Part shown: piece after piece, positions 51,939 to 60,900 of the stretch
Numbering within the stretch: position 1 is the stretch's first letter
Layout of the letters: the number at the start of each line of letters is the position of its first letter
NCBI RefSeq assembly: GCF_014193695.1
Contig: NZ_JACHZR010000008.1
Span: forward strand, 62,001-126,000
Direction of reading: 5' to 3'
DNA length: 64,000 bases
Source of the DNA: Rhizobium sp. BK316
GTDB taxonomy: Bacteria; Pseudomonadota; Alphaproteobacteria; Rhizobiales; Rhizobiaceae
The notes under the pieces: model-generated
The model's input: the letters and a program-made list of their open reading frames with translations, nothing else
Databases searched by the model: none
What the model was told of the DNA's origin: nothing
Translations under genes and position numbers: made by a program

Positions 51939-52943
51939 TTAGGATTTCGTACCGACGGCGACGAGCGCCTTGCGCGGTATGGTCGCGACGAAATCGTCTT
52001 CCGCCTTGTTGACGTGAATTTCGCCCAGCGTTTGCTCGACACAACGTGCAACGCGATTGGTGATATCGCCGCTTCCGTTGGCGATCTTTACCAGGTCGTA
52101 CATGTGGTACATGTGCATGAGCGCATTCGATACGGCCTCATCAGCAGTAGCGCCCGGTAGAGTGAAGGGATCGTTCAAATCGAAGACGCGCACATCACGG
52201 AAACCGGCCGCACTGAAGCGCTCCCACATTTCCGGTCGCGTAAAATGCGGATGGGGATGGCCGGTTCTGGAATAGACGTGCACTACCTCCTCGAACCAAC
52301 GTGCAGTCTCCCCGCCGGTCTCGAAATCGTGCAGGACCAGCCGTCCGCCGGGTTTCAAAGTCCTATAGGCTTCCGAGATCGCCAATTGTCGATCATCGTC
52401 AGCCAAGTGATGGCTGCCGTATGCGATCAGCACGCCATCAAGTGAGTTGTCTTTGAACAGGCTCCTCGTAGCGGACTGACGGACACACGGCAGACCCTGC
52501 CTCATGCACGCATCCACCATGAAGCGTGAAAGATCGGCGGTAAAGATCGTTGGTCGTGGCCCATCAAGGCTATGGACAAACCGGGCGATTGTCCCATCGC
52601 CACCAAGGACGTCAAGAATTTTGGTGTCAGCGTCCGGCATGTCACGGAAACTGGGCGAAAAGCACTTCAATAGAGCGACCATGCCCTGTTGACGATTGCC
52701 TACGACCTTCTGGGCGACGTTATAGGCGGCACCCCTGCCACCATCCGCCAAGTCCTCGAACTCCCAAGAGAGCGAGTTCATGACTCGCAGATAGTCGTCG
52801 AGCCTGTCGCCAGTTATCGCATCCTCATCTAGAAGGTCGCATAGGTCAGGGTGGGACGTTACCGCCGTGCGGTAGTAGTCGGAGAAGGTCATCCCCGTCA
52901 GATATTCCAAACTCGGGAAAGCGGCATTTACTCTATTCAGCAT
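51939..52943 (-). CDS. SAM-dependent methyltransferase, first gene of the amidotransferase/exporter operon
   Basis: A 334-residue class I methyltransferase. Motif I is ILDVLGGDGTIARFVHSL, followed by TADLSRFMVDACMRQGL, GVLIAYGSHHLADDDRQLAI and TLKPGGRLVLHDFETGG (motif III). ATG at 52943 has AAAGGAG. The operon methyltransferase, amidotransferase, exporter suggests synthesis and secretion of a methylated amino acid or amide. The natural substrate is not evident. Confidence 0.88.
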   Translation of the reverse strand: MLNRVNAAFPSLEYLTGMTFSDYYRTAVTSHPDLCDLLDEDAITGDRLDDYLRVMNSLSWEFEDLADGGRGAAYNVAQKVVGNRQQGMVALLKCFSPSFRDMPDADTKILDVLGGDGTIARFVHSLDGPRPTIFTADLSRFMVDACMRQGLPCVRQSATRSLFKDNSLDGVLIAYGSHHLADDDRQLAISEAYRTLKPGGRLVLHDFETGGETARWFEEVVHVYSRTGHPHPHFTRPEMWERFSAAGFRDVRVFDLNDPFTLPGATADEAVSNALMHMYHMYDLVKIANGSGDITNRVARCVEQTLGEIHVNKAEDDFVATIPRKALVAVGTKS

Positions 52944-52961
52944 TCCGGCTCCTTTCAGTTT

Positions 52962-52977
52962 CACGTATCATTACGTG
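52962..52977. promoter_or_regulatory. inverted repeat upstream of the methyltransferase operon
   Basis: CACGTA-TCAT-TACGTG, perfect 6-bp arms around 4 bp, extended by TTT/TAAA flanks, lies 19 bp upstream of the operon start. It looks like a repressor or LuxR/TetR-type operator. Confidence 0.55.
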
Positions 52978-53435
52978 TAAATAATTCCAGAATCAACACC
53001 TATGGTTGCACATAATTTCGCCATGAGGTGTGCTGAAATTAGGCAATGCGTCTGATTTATTTGCTACTCCTGCGATTAATTGGCTGGGGCTACGATCCAG
53101 AAGGGTTGGACCCGCGACACTCTTGAACCTCCCGATGCACCCCGTGGTGCCATCGGTCACTCGCGGTCCGGCGCAGCCGAGATGTAGTCGCCACCTCAAC
53201 GAACGGTCCGTATTGACGAAGCACTTATTGCACCGTTGGCGGTCACTATTGCATCACCGGCAGCGGGCCGAAGAGCTATCTGCGGCGCTGAAACATCTGG
53301 GCCTCACAAAGTGTTTCTGAACCGGTCGATCAGAGGCGCTCTCTACTCGCAACTGTCCTGAATTAACCCATATTTTAGTGCTCTCTTGTATGCGCAGACT
53401 ACGATGCTACCGTCGCCGTCATCGTGGGAGCGCAT
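52978..53435. other. gene-free region upstream of the methyltransferase operon
   Basis: About 450 bp contain promoter DNA for the divergent operon and the small gene at 53436; no supported gene was seen. Confidence 0.45.
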
Positions 53436-53693
53436 ATGACAATTGAAGAATTGATCGATTTGCAGGAAGCAGGCTCAAGGGCACGGGTGCTCGGCCTGAA
53501 GGCTCACGAGAACCCATACCTTGCGGCCCACAGGATGCCTACTGGCGATGCCGGTGCTCTCGGGGATTGGCTGGCAAGTCACGATGCATGGAAGTTCGGC
53601 TGGGAAGCGGAGGACGCCAGCCGTGAAGGTAAGATCGTTGATCACTTCAAGGAGTTGATTTCGATTGCTAAGCGACGTGCGGTCGATGTGTGA
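53436..53693 (+). CDS. small Rmf/CrpP-like protein
   Basis: An 85-residue protein. The pattern IDLQEAGSRARVLGLKAHENPYLAA, then W-L...DAWKFGWEAEDASREGK, is like ribosome modulation factor/CrpP fold proteins (small, Cys/Asn-Pro-Tyr...W..GW). GGGAG lies 5 bp before the ATG at 53436. A role in ribosome hibernation or stress is only inferred. Confidence 0.55.
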   Translation: MTIEELIDLQEAGSRARVLGLKAHENPYLAAHRMPTGDAGALGDWLASHDAWKFGWEAEDASREGKIVDHFKELISIAKRRAVDV

Positions 53694-53712
53694 CCTTACT
53701 AAGGTGGTTGTG

Positions 53713-53739
53713 GCTCCGACATAAGGTCGTAGAGCGCCC
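53713..53739 (+). repeat. 27-bp dispersed repeat, copy 2
   Basis: Second copy of the GCTCCGAC...GTCGTAGAGCGCCC repeat (first at 48865). It sits 20 bp past the stop of the Rmf/CrpP-like gene, where a terminator would be expected, but the left stem arm is incomplete. Confidence 0.5.
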
Positions 53740-53915
53740 CTTCTTCTGCGTTCGGCAGCCTCGCGTCCAAAACGGGTAGCGGGTAGAAGACCTGATACGA
53801 CCCTAAACGCAATTTTCCAGAGCATTAACCTGAAAGCAAAATCTGTCGTTTTGCTCGGTGACAGACCTGTCCAGACAACATAAGACCGCTTCATCTTTCG
53901 ACGAGGGCAAAATAG

Positions 53916-54284
53916 ATGATCGGAAATCCGAAAAAAGAGACCATCCGAGACCTGCGCGTTGGAATCATTCTGATCGACGGCATCGATCTCTATTTCGCTC
54001 GGATCAATGGCGCGGCCTCTCAACTCGTCCGAGGGGTGGACCAACTTGCGAAACTTCTCGGTGGGATTTCTGACGAAGAGCTGAAAGAACATATCAAGGA
54101 ATCTCTGAAGAACCTTCGAACTCTTGCAGAGGACGGCACCTCAGTAACTGCGCTCTTCGCCAACCAGGAGTTTCGAGGATTTGAGGTCGCATCGGTCGTC
54201 CCAGGCGGAGAAACAGAGTTAATTCCGGACTGGGACGCTTTGGTTAAGTATTTCTCGGATACCAAAGCCAAGCTTGGCCATTAA
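53916..54284 (+). CDS. hypothetical protein
   Basis: A 122-residue protein, not recognised. ATG has GAGGGC upstream. It opens ETIRDLRVGIILIDGIDLYFARI, then a helical body (VDQLAKLLGGISDEELKEHIKESLKNL). It ends 41 bp inside the convergent downstream gene. Confidence 0.55.
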   Translation: MIGNPKKETIRDLRVGIILIDGIDLYFARINGAASQLVRGVDQLAKLLGGISDEELKEHIKESLKNLRTLAEDGTSVTALFANQEFRGFEVASVVPGGETELIPDWDALVKYFSDTKAKLGH

Positions 54285-54597
54285 GCCGCTTGTATGCCTC
54301 AGCATTTCCGATTTCCCTGTCCATTTCATCTTTTGGCAGACGGCGCAGGTATCTCCGGACACTTTCGTCATCGATGTTGAGCGCCGCGCCGACGCCATGT
54401 ACCGCGTCAATCGCGCTCCATTTTTGCAGCAGCTCCTCCCAATCGGCCTTCTGCCGTAAGTCGGTTTCCGTAGCCTCTTGAGCGAACCACTCTCCGTATC
54501 GCTTCAGCCAGTAACCTAAGACCTTCACGTCACCGGTTTGCGCATGCCAGCTTAGCTGCTCCATTGGTGGGATATGTCGATAAAGTCGCTCGTCCAC
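54244..54597 (-). CDS. hypothetical protein
   Basis: A 117-residue protein, not recognised. The start is GTG at 54597 with AAGGGTGA upstream. It is helical and acidic (QLSWHAQTGDVKVLGYWLKRYGEWF, DDESVRRYLRRLPKDEMDRE). It overlaps the end of the plus-strand gene by 41 bp; both look real. Confidence 0.5.
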   Translation of the reverse strand: MDERLYRHIPPMEQLSWHAQTGDVKVLGYWLKRYGEWFAQEATETDLRQKADWEELLQKWSAIDAVHGVGAALNIDDESVRRYLRRLPKDEMDREIGNAEAYKRLNGQAWLWYPRNT

Positions 54598-54889
54598 TGT
54601 TCGTCACCCTTCTTATTCTTATCAGCAGAAATAAAGGTACGGACAAATCTCGTCGGCCGAAAGGTTAAACTACATGGCTAGGTTACTATCCGCGTCGCAC
54701 TGGAGCCCCGTCTCAGATTCTCAAACAAAAGGCTGAGGTTTGCCCCAAGCCCATTGCTCATTTGTTGGACACGGCACGCATCCTTCTAAGAAAAACAAGA
54801 ATACTATTCACTCTATACAAATATTAAAAACATCTATAACGTGCATTTGAAGAAGGCCGAGGGGGTCTTCTGGTGAGGTTTAGCACAAT
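54598..54889. other. AT-rich promoter region of the envelope/lysis-like operon
   Basis: About 290 bp, AT-rich from 54780. No gene seen. Confidence 0.4.
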
Positions 54890-55765
54890 ATGGTGTACTT
54901 GTCGCGATATCTTCTATCGCCATTTCAACTCGTCCTAATGTTTGGCTTATTGAGTTCCTGCACAGCAGCGGGATACCAAGAATTTCAACTATATAGCCAA
55001 GCCTATGACGCCCAATATGTGCAAGCCGATACGGTGCTGCAGGCCGTCGGAAGTGCAGAACGTTCAATTTGGACACATCGTCAAACACGAACGAACAAAT
55101 TCGGGTACTTCGAACCAAATGATGCAGCCTATTACATAGATACGGTCGAACCTCCAAAAACTGCGGCCATCCGGGCCAGCCTTCTGGTGATCAAGAGCTA
55201 CAATGAGGCGATGATCGGGCTTGCCAGCGGGGAGAACGCAAAAGCGCTGTCCGCCAAGATTTCGACACTGACGGTCAACGTCGCGTCCGCAGCGCTCGCT
55301 GTTGCCGCTATGACCACACCGGCCGCGACTACGGCACAAGTTGCGGCGTCGAAAACAGGTCAGTTTGCGAGAGCTATGACAGGGTATCTCGATTACTTGC
55401 CATTCGTGACCGAGGTCGCAAACGTCGCCAGTCGGGAGGCGTTTCGAAAGCAACTGATCGAGTCCTATCCGACGATCAGAAATATGCTGCTGACGCTTAG
55501 AAATGATGGCACACGCGTGATGTACGAGGTACTGCGCACGCCGGACGATAACGGCGTCGACAGCCCGGCTCCGAAGACGGACGCGGGGGCGCAGAAACTG
55601 CTAGCAGGCTGGGTGCTCCTACTGGACAAGACCAACCTCGCTCTCGAAGCCGCTGTGAACGCCGCCAGGAGCGGGTCTCAGATCAATCTTGATTCACTGT
55701 CGCAGGCGTCTGTCGAACTCACCGTTCTCGCAGAGCAAGTGAGGGCTGCAAAACTGAAGAAATAA
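54890..55765 (+). CDS. putative lipoprotein
   Basis: A 291-residue exported protein with a lipobox near residue 23 (GLLSSC). The mature protein is helical, YQEFQLYSQAYDAQYVQADTV, and contains TAAIRASLLVIKSYNEAMIGLASGENAKALSAKI, then PFVTEVANVASREAFRK. No enzymatic motif is seen. The first ATG at 54890 is weakly supported; GTG two codons later is possible. It leads a four-gene operon, and its N-acylated form should stay in the envelope. Confidence 0.65.
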   Translation: MVYLSRYLLSPFQLVLMFGLLSSCTAAGYQEFQLYSQAYDAQYVQADTVLQAVGSAERSIWTHRQTRTNKFGYFEPNDAAYYIDTVEPPKTAAIRASLLVIKSYNEAMIGLASGENAKALSAKISTLTVNVASAALAVAAMTTPAATTAQVAASKTGQFARAMTGYLDYLPFVTEVANVASREAFRKQLIESYPTIRNMLLTLRNDGTRVMYEVLRTPDDNGVDSPAPKTDAGAQKLLAGWVLLLDKTNLALEAAVNAARSGSQINLDSLSQASVELTVLAEQVRAAKLKK

Positions 55766-55789
55766 GAATTGCACTCTGGGGAGAGACCA

Positions 55790-57619
55790 ATGGCAAATGA
55801 CGTGTTGGACCCAATTAAGGAGTTGGATCAGCTGAGGTCGGATACCTGGTACGCCAGGGAAGATGCAAAGGCCAAGGGTGACAACGATTCGGTCGAGAAG
55901 CTGACTACGCTCCTTATCGAGATACGCGATGCTCGTGAGGACGCTGTCTTCGACCTTTTAGGAGGGATTGCAGCGAAACTGGCTGATTTCGCCAGTCGTC
56001 TGGCAAAGATCGTGGCGCGGGTTAAGAGCTGGCCGTTTGGTACCTCTACAGAGCACGAAAAGCAATTCCACGACCAACACCTGCCTGACAACGACTTCGA
56101 GGACGAAGGGCCGGATGCCGCACCGATCAAACCGGCACCCGTCCCAGCGGGAAAGCTCCCGGTGGTTTCTGCTGCCTGGGCTGAGAACTATCAGACTTTA
56201 TGGGATACGATGACAGTCGCCGATGACTGGCAGTCGAAAGCGGTGAAGATTGCCAAGGACATCGTGAGTGGCCAGGCAAAATATGCGGCAGTTGTCAGTG
56301 GCACGAATGTGCCTTGGTGGTTCGTCGGGGTCGTTCATTCGATGGAGTGCGGGCTGGACTTCATGACACACCTGCACAATGGCGATCCGCTGACGGATCG
56401 AACGCGAAATGTCCCCGCCGGGCGACCGCCGATCATTCAAGGATTACCCATCGATTGGGTCTACAGTGCTCGGGACGCAATAACCTACGAGAAGCTTGAC
56501 AAGATCGTAGACTGGTCGCTCCCTAGCGTCCTTTATCACTGGCATCGCTACAATGGCATAAATAACGAATATAAGGCGCGACATATCCCGACGCCCTATC
56601 TCTGGAGCGGGTCACAGCACTACATCAAGGGAAAGTACGACCTCGACGGCCACTTCAATCCAAGCATGGTTTCGAAGCAGGTTGGCGCAGCAGTCCTCCT
56701 GTGGGCCCTGATCACGATCAAGGCCGTTATCCTGGGCGGCGCAGGTTCGGCGACCAAAAAGAAAGCTGAAGCGGGGCCTCAGACCCCGGTCTCCAATCCG
56801 GCAGCTGCGGCGCAGCACGTTGCGTCTCTTGATCTCGATTTGAGCGGCACTCCGTTCAAACATCTCGCGGTGGAGCTGAACTTTCCCGGCGCGCTTGAAG
56901 CTGGCTCTACAAAGACGGCCGCTGTCAAACGAATGCAGGAGTGGTTGAACCTTCACGGGTTCGTCACATCGATTGACAGCGATTTCGGTCCCTCGACTGA
57001 AAAGCAGCTCGGAAGGTTCGCAACCGCAAACAGCAGACCCGCTACAAGCAAGCTCGATGAAGAGCTTTGGGCTCTTCTCACGGCTCCCTTGCGCAAGGCC
57101 CTTGCTCCGATCCCAGCGACGCCATCGCTTGAGGATGCGGTCGTTAAAGTAGCCCGTCAGCATATCGCTCAAATGCCCACCGAAATTGGCGGAAACAACT
57201 GCGGCCCGTGGGTCAGAGCATATATGCGCGGCGACGAAGGCGAAGATTGGAAGTGGTGCGGTGGCTTCGTCAGCTTCATGATTGAACAGGCCACGCGTGA
57301 CCTGGGGGTGGACATCGACTTCAAACGACAGGTCGGTGTTGATGAACTTGTCAATGACGCCAAGAAGGCGGGCCGCTTTATTCGTGAGAATGAAGTTTCA
57401 ACACCGTTGCTGCGCCAGTCGAAATTAAGTCCCGGATATCTCTTCGTGGTTCGCGAAACGGCAACCAACTGGACCCATGTCGGGATCGTTTCGTCCGTGA
57501 TGTCCCAGACCTTCGACACCCTTGAGGGCAACACGGGCGGAGATGGAGGGACTGACGGCGCAAACGCTCGCGAAGGTAACCGGAGCTATCCGGATCGCGA
57601 CTTTATTCGACTGCTTTGA
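55790..57619 (+). CDS. modular peptidoglycan hydrolase (muramidase-like, PG-binding, CHAP)
   Basis: A 609-residue protein. The ATG at 55790 has GGGGAGAG upstream. Domains: an N-terminal coiled region (1-115); a muramidase-like domain around 125-300 with VPWWFVGVVHSMECGLDF (candidate catalytic Glu187), THLHNGDPLTDRT and WSLPSVLYHWHRYNG; a PG_binding_1 domain at about 365-420 (VKRMQEWLNLHGF...DSDFGPSTEKQL); and a CHAP domain with NNCGPWVRAYM (Cys471) and WTHVGIV (His564). There is no signal peptide, so export would need another route, as for endolysins. Together it could cut both the glycan and the peptide. Confidence 0.78.
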   Translation: MANDVLDPIKELDQLRSDTWYAREDAKAKGDNDSVEKLTTLLIEIRDAREDAVFDLLGGIAAKLADFASRLAKIVARVKSWPFGTSTEHEKQFHDQHLPDNDFEDEGPDAAPIKPAPVPAGKLPVVSAAWAENYQTLWDTMTVADDWQSKAVKIAKDIVSGQAKYAAVVSGTNVPWWFVGVVHSMECGLDFMTHLHNGDPLTDRTRNVPAGRPPIIQGLPIDWVYSARDAITYEKLDKIVDWSLPSVLYHWHRYNGINNEYKARHIPTPYLWSGSQHYIKGKYDLDGHFNPSMVSKQVGAAVLLWALITIKAVILGGAGSATKKKAEAGPQTPVSNPAAAAQHVASLDLDLSGTPFKHLAVELNFPGALEAGSTKTAAVKRMQEWLNLHGFVTSIDSDFGPSTEKQLGRFATANSRPATSKLDEELWALLTAPLRKALAPIPATPSLEDAVVKVARQHIAQMPTEIGGNNCGPWVRAYMRGDEGEDWKWCGGFVSFMIEQATRDLGVDIDFKRQVGVDELVNDAKKAGRFIRENEVSTPLLRQSKLSPGYLFVVRETATNWTHVGIVSSVMSQTFDTLEGNTGGDGGTDGANAREGNRSYPDRDFIRLL

Positions 57620-57664
57620 AGGGGACGCTGCCAAAACGTCGACATGACACGATTGGGGGATACA

Positions 57665-58774
57665 ATGGGATTATCATTCAGCGGCATCCTAGACATCGCG
57701 ATCAGCCTGATTTTTCTGTATCTTTTGATCAGCTTGGTCTGCACCTCCCTATGTGAATCCATCGCCACGCTTCTCAAATTGAGAAGTCGTTCCCTCAGCG
57801 TTGGGGTTGCTAAAATCTTGGAGAACCCAGAGCTGATCGATAGGTTTTACGCGAATGGTCTCGTTAAAGGAGCGATTTCAGCGTCTCAATGGAAAAGCGC
57901 TCCAGTTGAAGGTGTTCCAACGAAATATGGACACTCGTCCTATATGGACAGCCGCAGTTTCTCGATGGCCCTTTTGGCTAGCCTCAATCCCGACAAGCCG
58001 GTACCGGGCGTGGCCGACATTGAGGAAAGCCTAAAATCAGCGAACCTGCCGAGCGCAATTAAGGACGTCTTGTCCGCCGCGCTGACTACGGGCGTGAAAG
58101 ACATGACCGCGCTGCGAGACGAAGTCGCATCCTGGTTCGACAGTGCCATGGATCGGTTGAGCGGCGAGTACAAACGACAGCTCAAGTGGATTTCGTTTGG
58201 CGTCGGCCTGTTTATCGCCATCCTTCTGAATGTCGACAGCGTCGATGTAGCAACGAGGCTCTGGAAAGACCAAGCGCTTCGCCAACAGCTCGCCAGCGCG
58301 GCCGAGACCTACGTGAATGGTAAACAAGTCTCCTGCCCTGTCGGTGGTGGGCAAAAATCGGGGACAACGCCTGCGAAGAAAGACGCTGCTTCTACTCCTC
58401 CGAAGCAAGATTCCGGAAGTCAGACACCTGCTGCTAGCGATGCTGAGAGTGGCGGAACGAAGCCGGAGGACGTGGGGAACCAGGTGGTATCAGAGTTGAA
58501 TTGCCAACTCCGTACAATGAATGATGCTTTGTCGGCCGCTCGCCCCTTCCCCATTGGTTGGACCACCACTACGCCTGTGGACGGCGACAAAGATACTTCT
58601 CGTAACTTCCCGGCAATCCTCCACGATATGCCGCTTATGTTCAGTAAGATTGTAGGTTGGCTCTTTACGGCCGTCGCACTGTCGTTGGGTGCACCGTTCT
58701 GGTTTGACACACTGTCGAAATTCATGAACGTCCGTGGTGCTGGAAAGAAACCAGAGAAAGTTCAGGTTAACTGA
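57665..58774 (+). CDS. multi-segment membrane protein
   Basis: A 369-residue protein, not recognised, with an N-terminal helix (ILDIAISLIFLYLLISLVC), a central helix (WISFGVGLFIAILLNV), and a C-terminal helix (IVGWLFTAVALSLGAPFWF). A soluble segment of about 110 residues with Lys/Pro/Ser-rich linker lies before the last helix. ATG at 57665 has GGGGGA upstream. It is 45 bp after the hydrolase gene. Its role might be holin-like or structural, but no family could be assigned. Confidence 0.65.
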   Translation: MGLSFSGILDIAISLIFLYLLISLVCTSLCESIATLLKLRSRSLSVGVAKILENPELIDRFYANGLVKGAISASQWKSAPVEGVPTKYGHSSYMDSRSFSMALLASLNPDKPVPGVADIEESLKSANLPSAIKDVLSAALTTGVKDMTALRDEVASWFDSAMDRLSGEYKRQLKWISFGVGLFIAILLNVDSVDVATRLWKDQALRQQLASAAETYVNGKQVSCPVGGGQKSGTTPAKKDAASTPPKQDSGSQTPAASDAESGGTKPEDVGNQVVSELNCQLRTMNDALSAARPFPIGWTTTTPVDGDKDTSRNFPAILHDMPLMFSKIVGWLFTAVALSLGAPFWFDTLSKFMNVRGAGKKPEKVQVN

Positions 58775-58857
58775 CGGAACGAGTTGGGCTCGCAGCGGAG
58801 ATTTGGCGTGAAGAAGTCTAAGTCGGTTATCTGTGGAATATCGAAATAGGTGGCAGA

Positions 58858-59394
58858 ATGGATGTATCTTTAACGTCTATTGTCTCGTTAGCAGCAGGCA
58901 TTATTGGCTCCGCAGTTGGCTTTGCGGGATATCAGGTCCGCAGAGCAGATCGACGGTACGTGATATACGATGAGCTGCGGCGCATCTTTGATGAGTCGCC
59001 CGAATATAGCCGAATCTTTAATGCCTTGGACCTCATCGATGACAAAGACGAGAAGAAACGAAATAAGGGGCGAGACCAGCTCTCCGAGATCAAACCAGAG
59101 GTTCGCCATGGGTTTCTTGCGTTTCTTGAGCGCATTGCGCTTATCTGGCGCTCAGGTTTAGTCAATATTCGAGTCTTAAACTACAACTTCGGATACTGGA
59201 TCGTGCTTGCGTTCGATACCGACGAGATGTGGCCAAATGGAGAAGATCGGTCGCATCCTTATTACGCTTCGCTTAGCAATTTCGTCGATCAATTGCGTCG
59301 AGAGAAAGAAAAGCTGGAAGGCAATCCAGGAAGATACGCAAAATACGTGAAGGTGGGTGGCTTCAGAGATTTGCTTTGGAATCCATTTTCCTAA
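58858..59394 (+). CDS. hypothetical protein with N-terminal membrane helix
   Basis: A 178-residue protein, not recognised. N-terminal helix IVSLAAGIIGSAVGFAGYQ is followed by a helical, charged domain (RYVIYDELRRIFDES, DDKDEKKRNKGRDQLSEIK) and IVLAFDTDEMWPNGED. It is the last gene in the envelope/hydrolase operon. Confidence 0.6.
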   Translation: MDVSLTSIVSLAAGIIGSAVGFAGYQVRRADRRYVIYDELRRIFDESPEYSRIFNALDLIDDKDEKKRNKGRDQLSEIKPEVRHGFLAFLERIALIWRSGLVNIRVLNYNFGYWIVLAFDTDEMWPNGEDRSHPYYASLSNFVDQLRREKEKLEGNPGRYAKYVKVGGFRDLLWNPFS

Positions 59395-59495
59395 TTTTCA
59401 CTTTGATCAGAGGGGAAAATCGGTCACTGCAGCCCGGGTCGGGCTCACAAATACCAAATAATCCGAAACCATGGTCGGAGCGGCCCTGCCCTATT

Positions 59496-60266
59496 TTAAA
59501 GCAAGGTTGGTTGAGATATCGGTTCCCCAGAGTTCGTAACAATGGTCGAACCATACGACTCACGCGACGTCACCACGATCTGGTCGTTCGGAAGCGGCCG
59601 GGCAAGCGCCTTCGCCTCTTCCCATGGCGCATGCATCCATACATCGGTCTCCTCCTTGGTCAGCAGTAAGACCGGCATCGCCTTCTGATGGATTGGCTTC
59701 ACAACGTCATTGGGATCGGTTGTCAGGAACCCGTAGAGATCGTCGGTCGTCAGTCCGTCCTTGACCTTTCTGACGCTTGTCCATTGAGGGACCCAGATTC
59801 CGGCGAAAAACATCAGTGACTTGTTTTCGTCGCGTGCAAACCACGCGTTAGGAGTGGCTCCCCCGTTTTTGCTGGCGGGGTCCGGTTCGGCAAAGCTCGT
59901 TACAGGCACGAGGCATCGATGCTCCACGCCGAACCACTGTATCCAATGTTTCAGGTGGAGCTTTCTAACGTTGGTGACGCCCGGGTCCAATGCCATACGG
60001 GTCAGCAGCTCCATGTCAACAGATTGTCCCTTCTTCCGCAAATGCTCTGCCTTGCTTTCGGCCGCCTCCTCAAGCACCCGACGTGGCGACGGGAGACCCC
60101 AACGAACGTGAGCAAGTTGCTTGCGACCGTGGGCCGTGTTGCGAACCACCGGACCCATTTGGTTTTTGTAGACCTGATAGGTTGGCATCAAATTGACTAG
60201 GCTCTCAGCGTCCTGAGCCCATTTAGCGACCCAATCCCGGTCTTCCATGCGGTAGAGATTGCACAT
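59496..60266 (-). CDS. SOS response-associated peptidase family protein (YedK/HMCES)
   Basis: A 256-residue SRAP protein. The start at the ATG 60266 gives MCNLYRM; Cys2 crosslinks abasic sites in single-stranded DNA. The conserved Arg in WGLPSPRR, the Asn/Glu sites and the final HQKAMPVLLLTKEETDVWM (catalytic His) are present. The longest frame extends to 60584, but the Met1-Cys2 arrangement is obligatory. It is 77 bp from the next gene on the same strand and near dnaE2, a natural SOS/mutagenesis pairing. Confidence 0.93.
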   Translation of the reverse strand: MCNLYRMEDRDWVAKWAQDAESLVNLMPTYQVYKNQMGPVVRNTAHGRKQLAHVRWGLPSPRRVLEEAAESKAEHLRKKGQSVDMELLTRMALDPGVTNVRKLHLKHWIQWFGVEHRCLVPVTSFAEPDPASKNGGATPNAWFARDENKSLMFFAGIWVPQWTSVRKVKDGLTTDDLYGFLTTDPNDVVKPIHQKAMPVLLLTKEETDVWMHAPWEEAKALARPLPNDQIVVTSRESYGSTIVTNSGEPISQPTLL

Positions 60267-60342
60267 TTGATGCCACCGTCTTTCACAATGTGGCCAGCCT
60301 ACCCTACGGGTGAAGGGCTGGCCACAGTAACGATGTTCGCGT

Positions 60343-60822
60343 TCAAGCACCTGCGGCCAATCTATGGCCCGAACCAGCTGTTCCAGGATTGTCGTCGAAA
60401 GGAACATACAATCCTGCATCATCTGCCCATATTGCCTGCGCGAGTTCTTCTTCTTCCGCCGACATTTGATAGACAACCAGCTTCTCGATGATCGCGTCGA
60501 CCTCAGCCAAAAGACGGAGCAGCTCGACGCTTTTCCCCATATGCCCTCCATCCCCAAACGTGTCGAAGCAATCGCCGCCAACATGTTGATAAAGGTCGAC
60601 GATCCTCTTTGCTATCTTGGCAGGGACAACTGGGTCCGCGCCAAAATCGAGACCATCAATGACATCGCGAACTTTGCTTGCCAGACTGTCGGAACGTGCT
60701 TTCTCGCCACCCTTAGAAAACTCGTCGAAGCATTTCTGCCCGACGTGCTCGACAAAGGTAGCTACCGCCCTGATCTCGTCCGGAAGAATGCTCGGATCGT
60801 TCAAATACAAAATCGTAGGCAT
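60343..60822 (-). CDS. hypothetical protein with a duplicated motif
   Basis: A 159-residue protein, not recognised. AAGGAGG precedes the ATG. An internal duplication is visible: VEHVGQKCFDEFSKGGEKA near residue 24 and YQHVGGDCFDTFGDGGHM near residue 77, each followed by a helix ending in DVIDGL/DAIIEKL. Two copies of a GxxCFDxF unit suggest a small repeat protein. It neighbours SRAP on the same strand. Confidence 0.6.
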   Translation of the reverse strand: MPTILYLNDPSILPDEIRAVATFVEHVGQKCFDEFSKGGEKARSDSLASKVRDVIDGLDFGADPVVPAKIAKRIVDLYQHVGGDCFDTFGDGGHMGKSVELLRLLAEVDAIIEKLVVYQMSAEEEELAQAIWADDAGLYVPFDDNPGTAGSGHRLAAGA

Positions 60823-60900
60823 GCATAATCCTCCTTACTCGTGTGGATTTAGTGCGGTTGCCGTACGGATGTTCTTATTTTGTTCTATTTCTTCACAGAG

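Noticed and set aside
53030..53320. 96-codon plus-strand frame upstream of the Rmf/CrpP-like gene
   Set aside because: Composition is not protein-like and it has no RBS.
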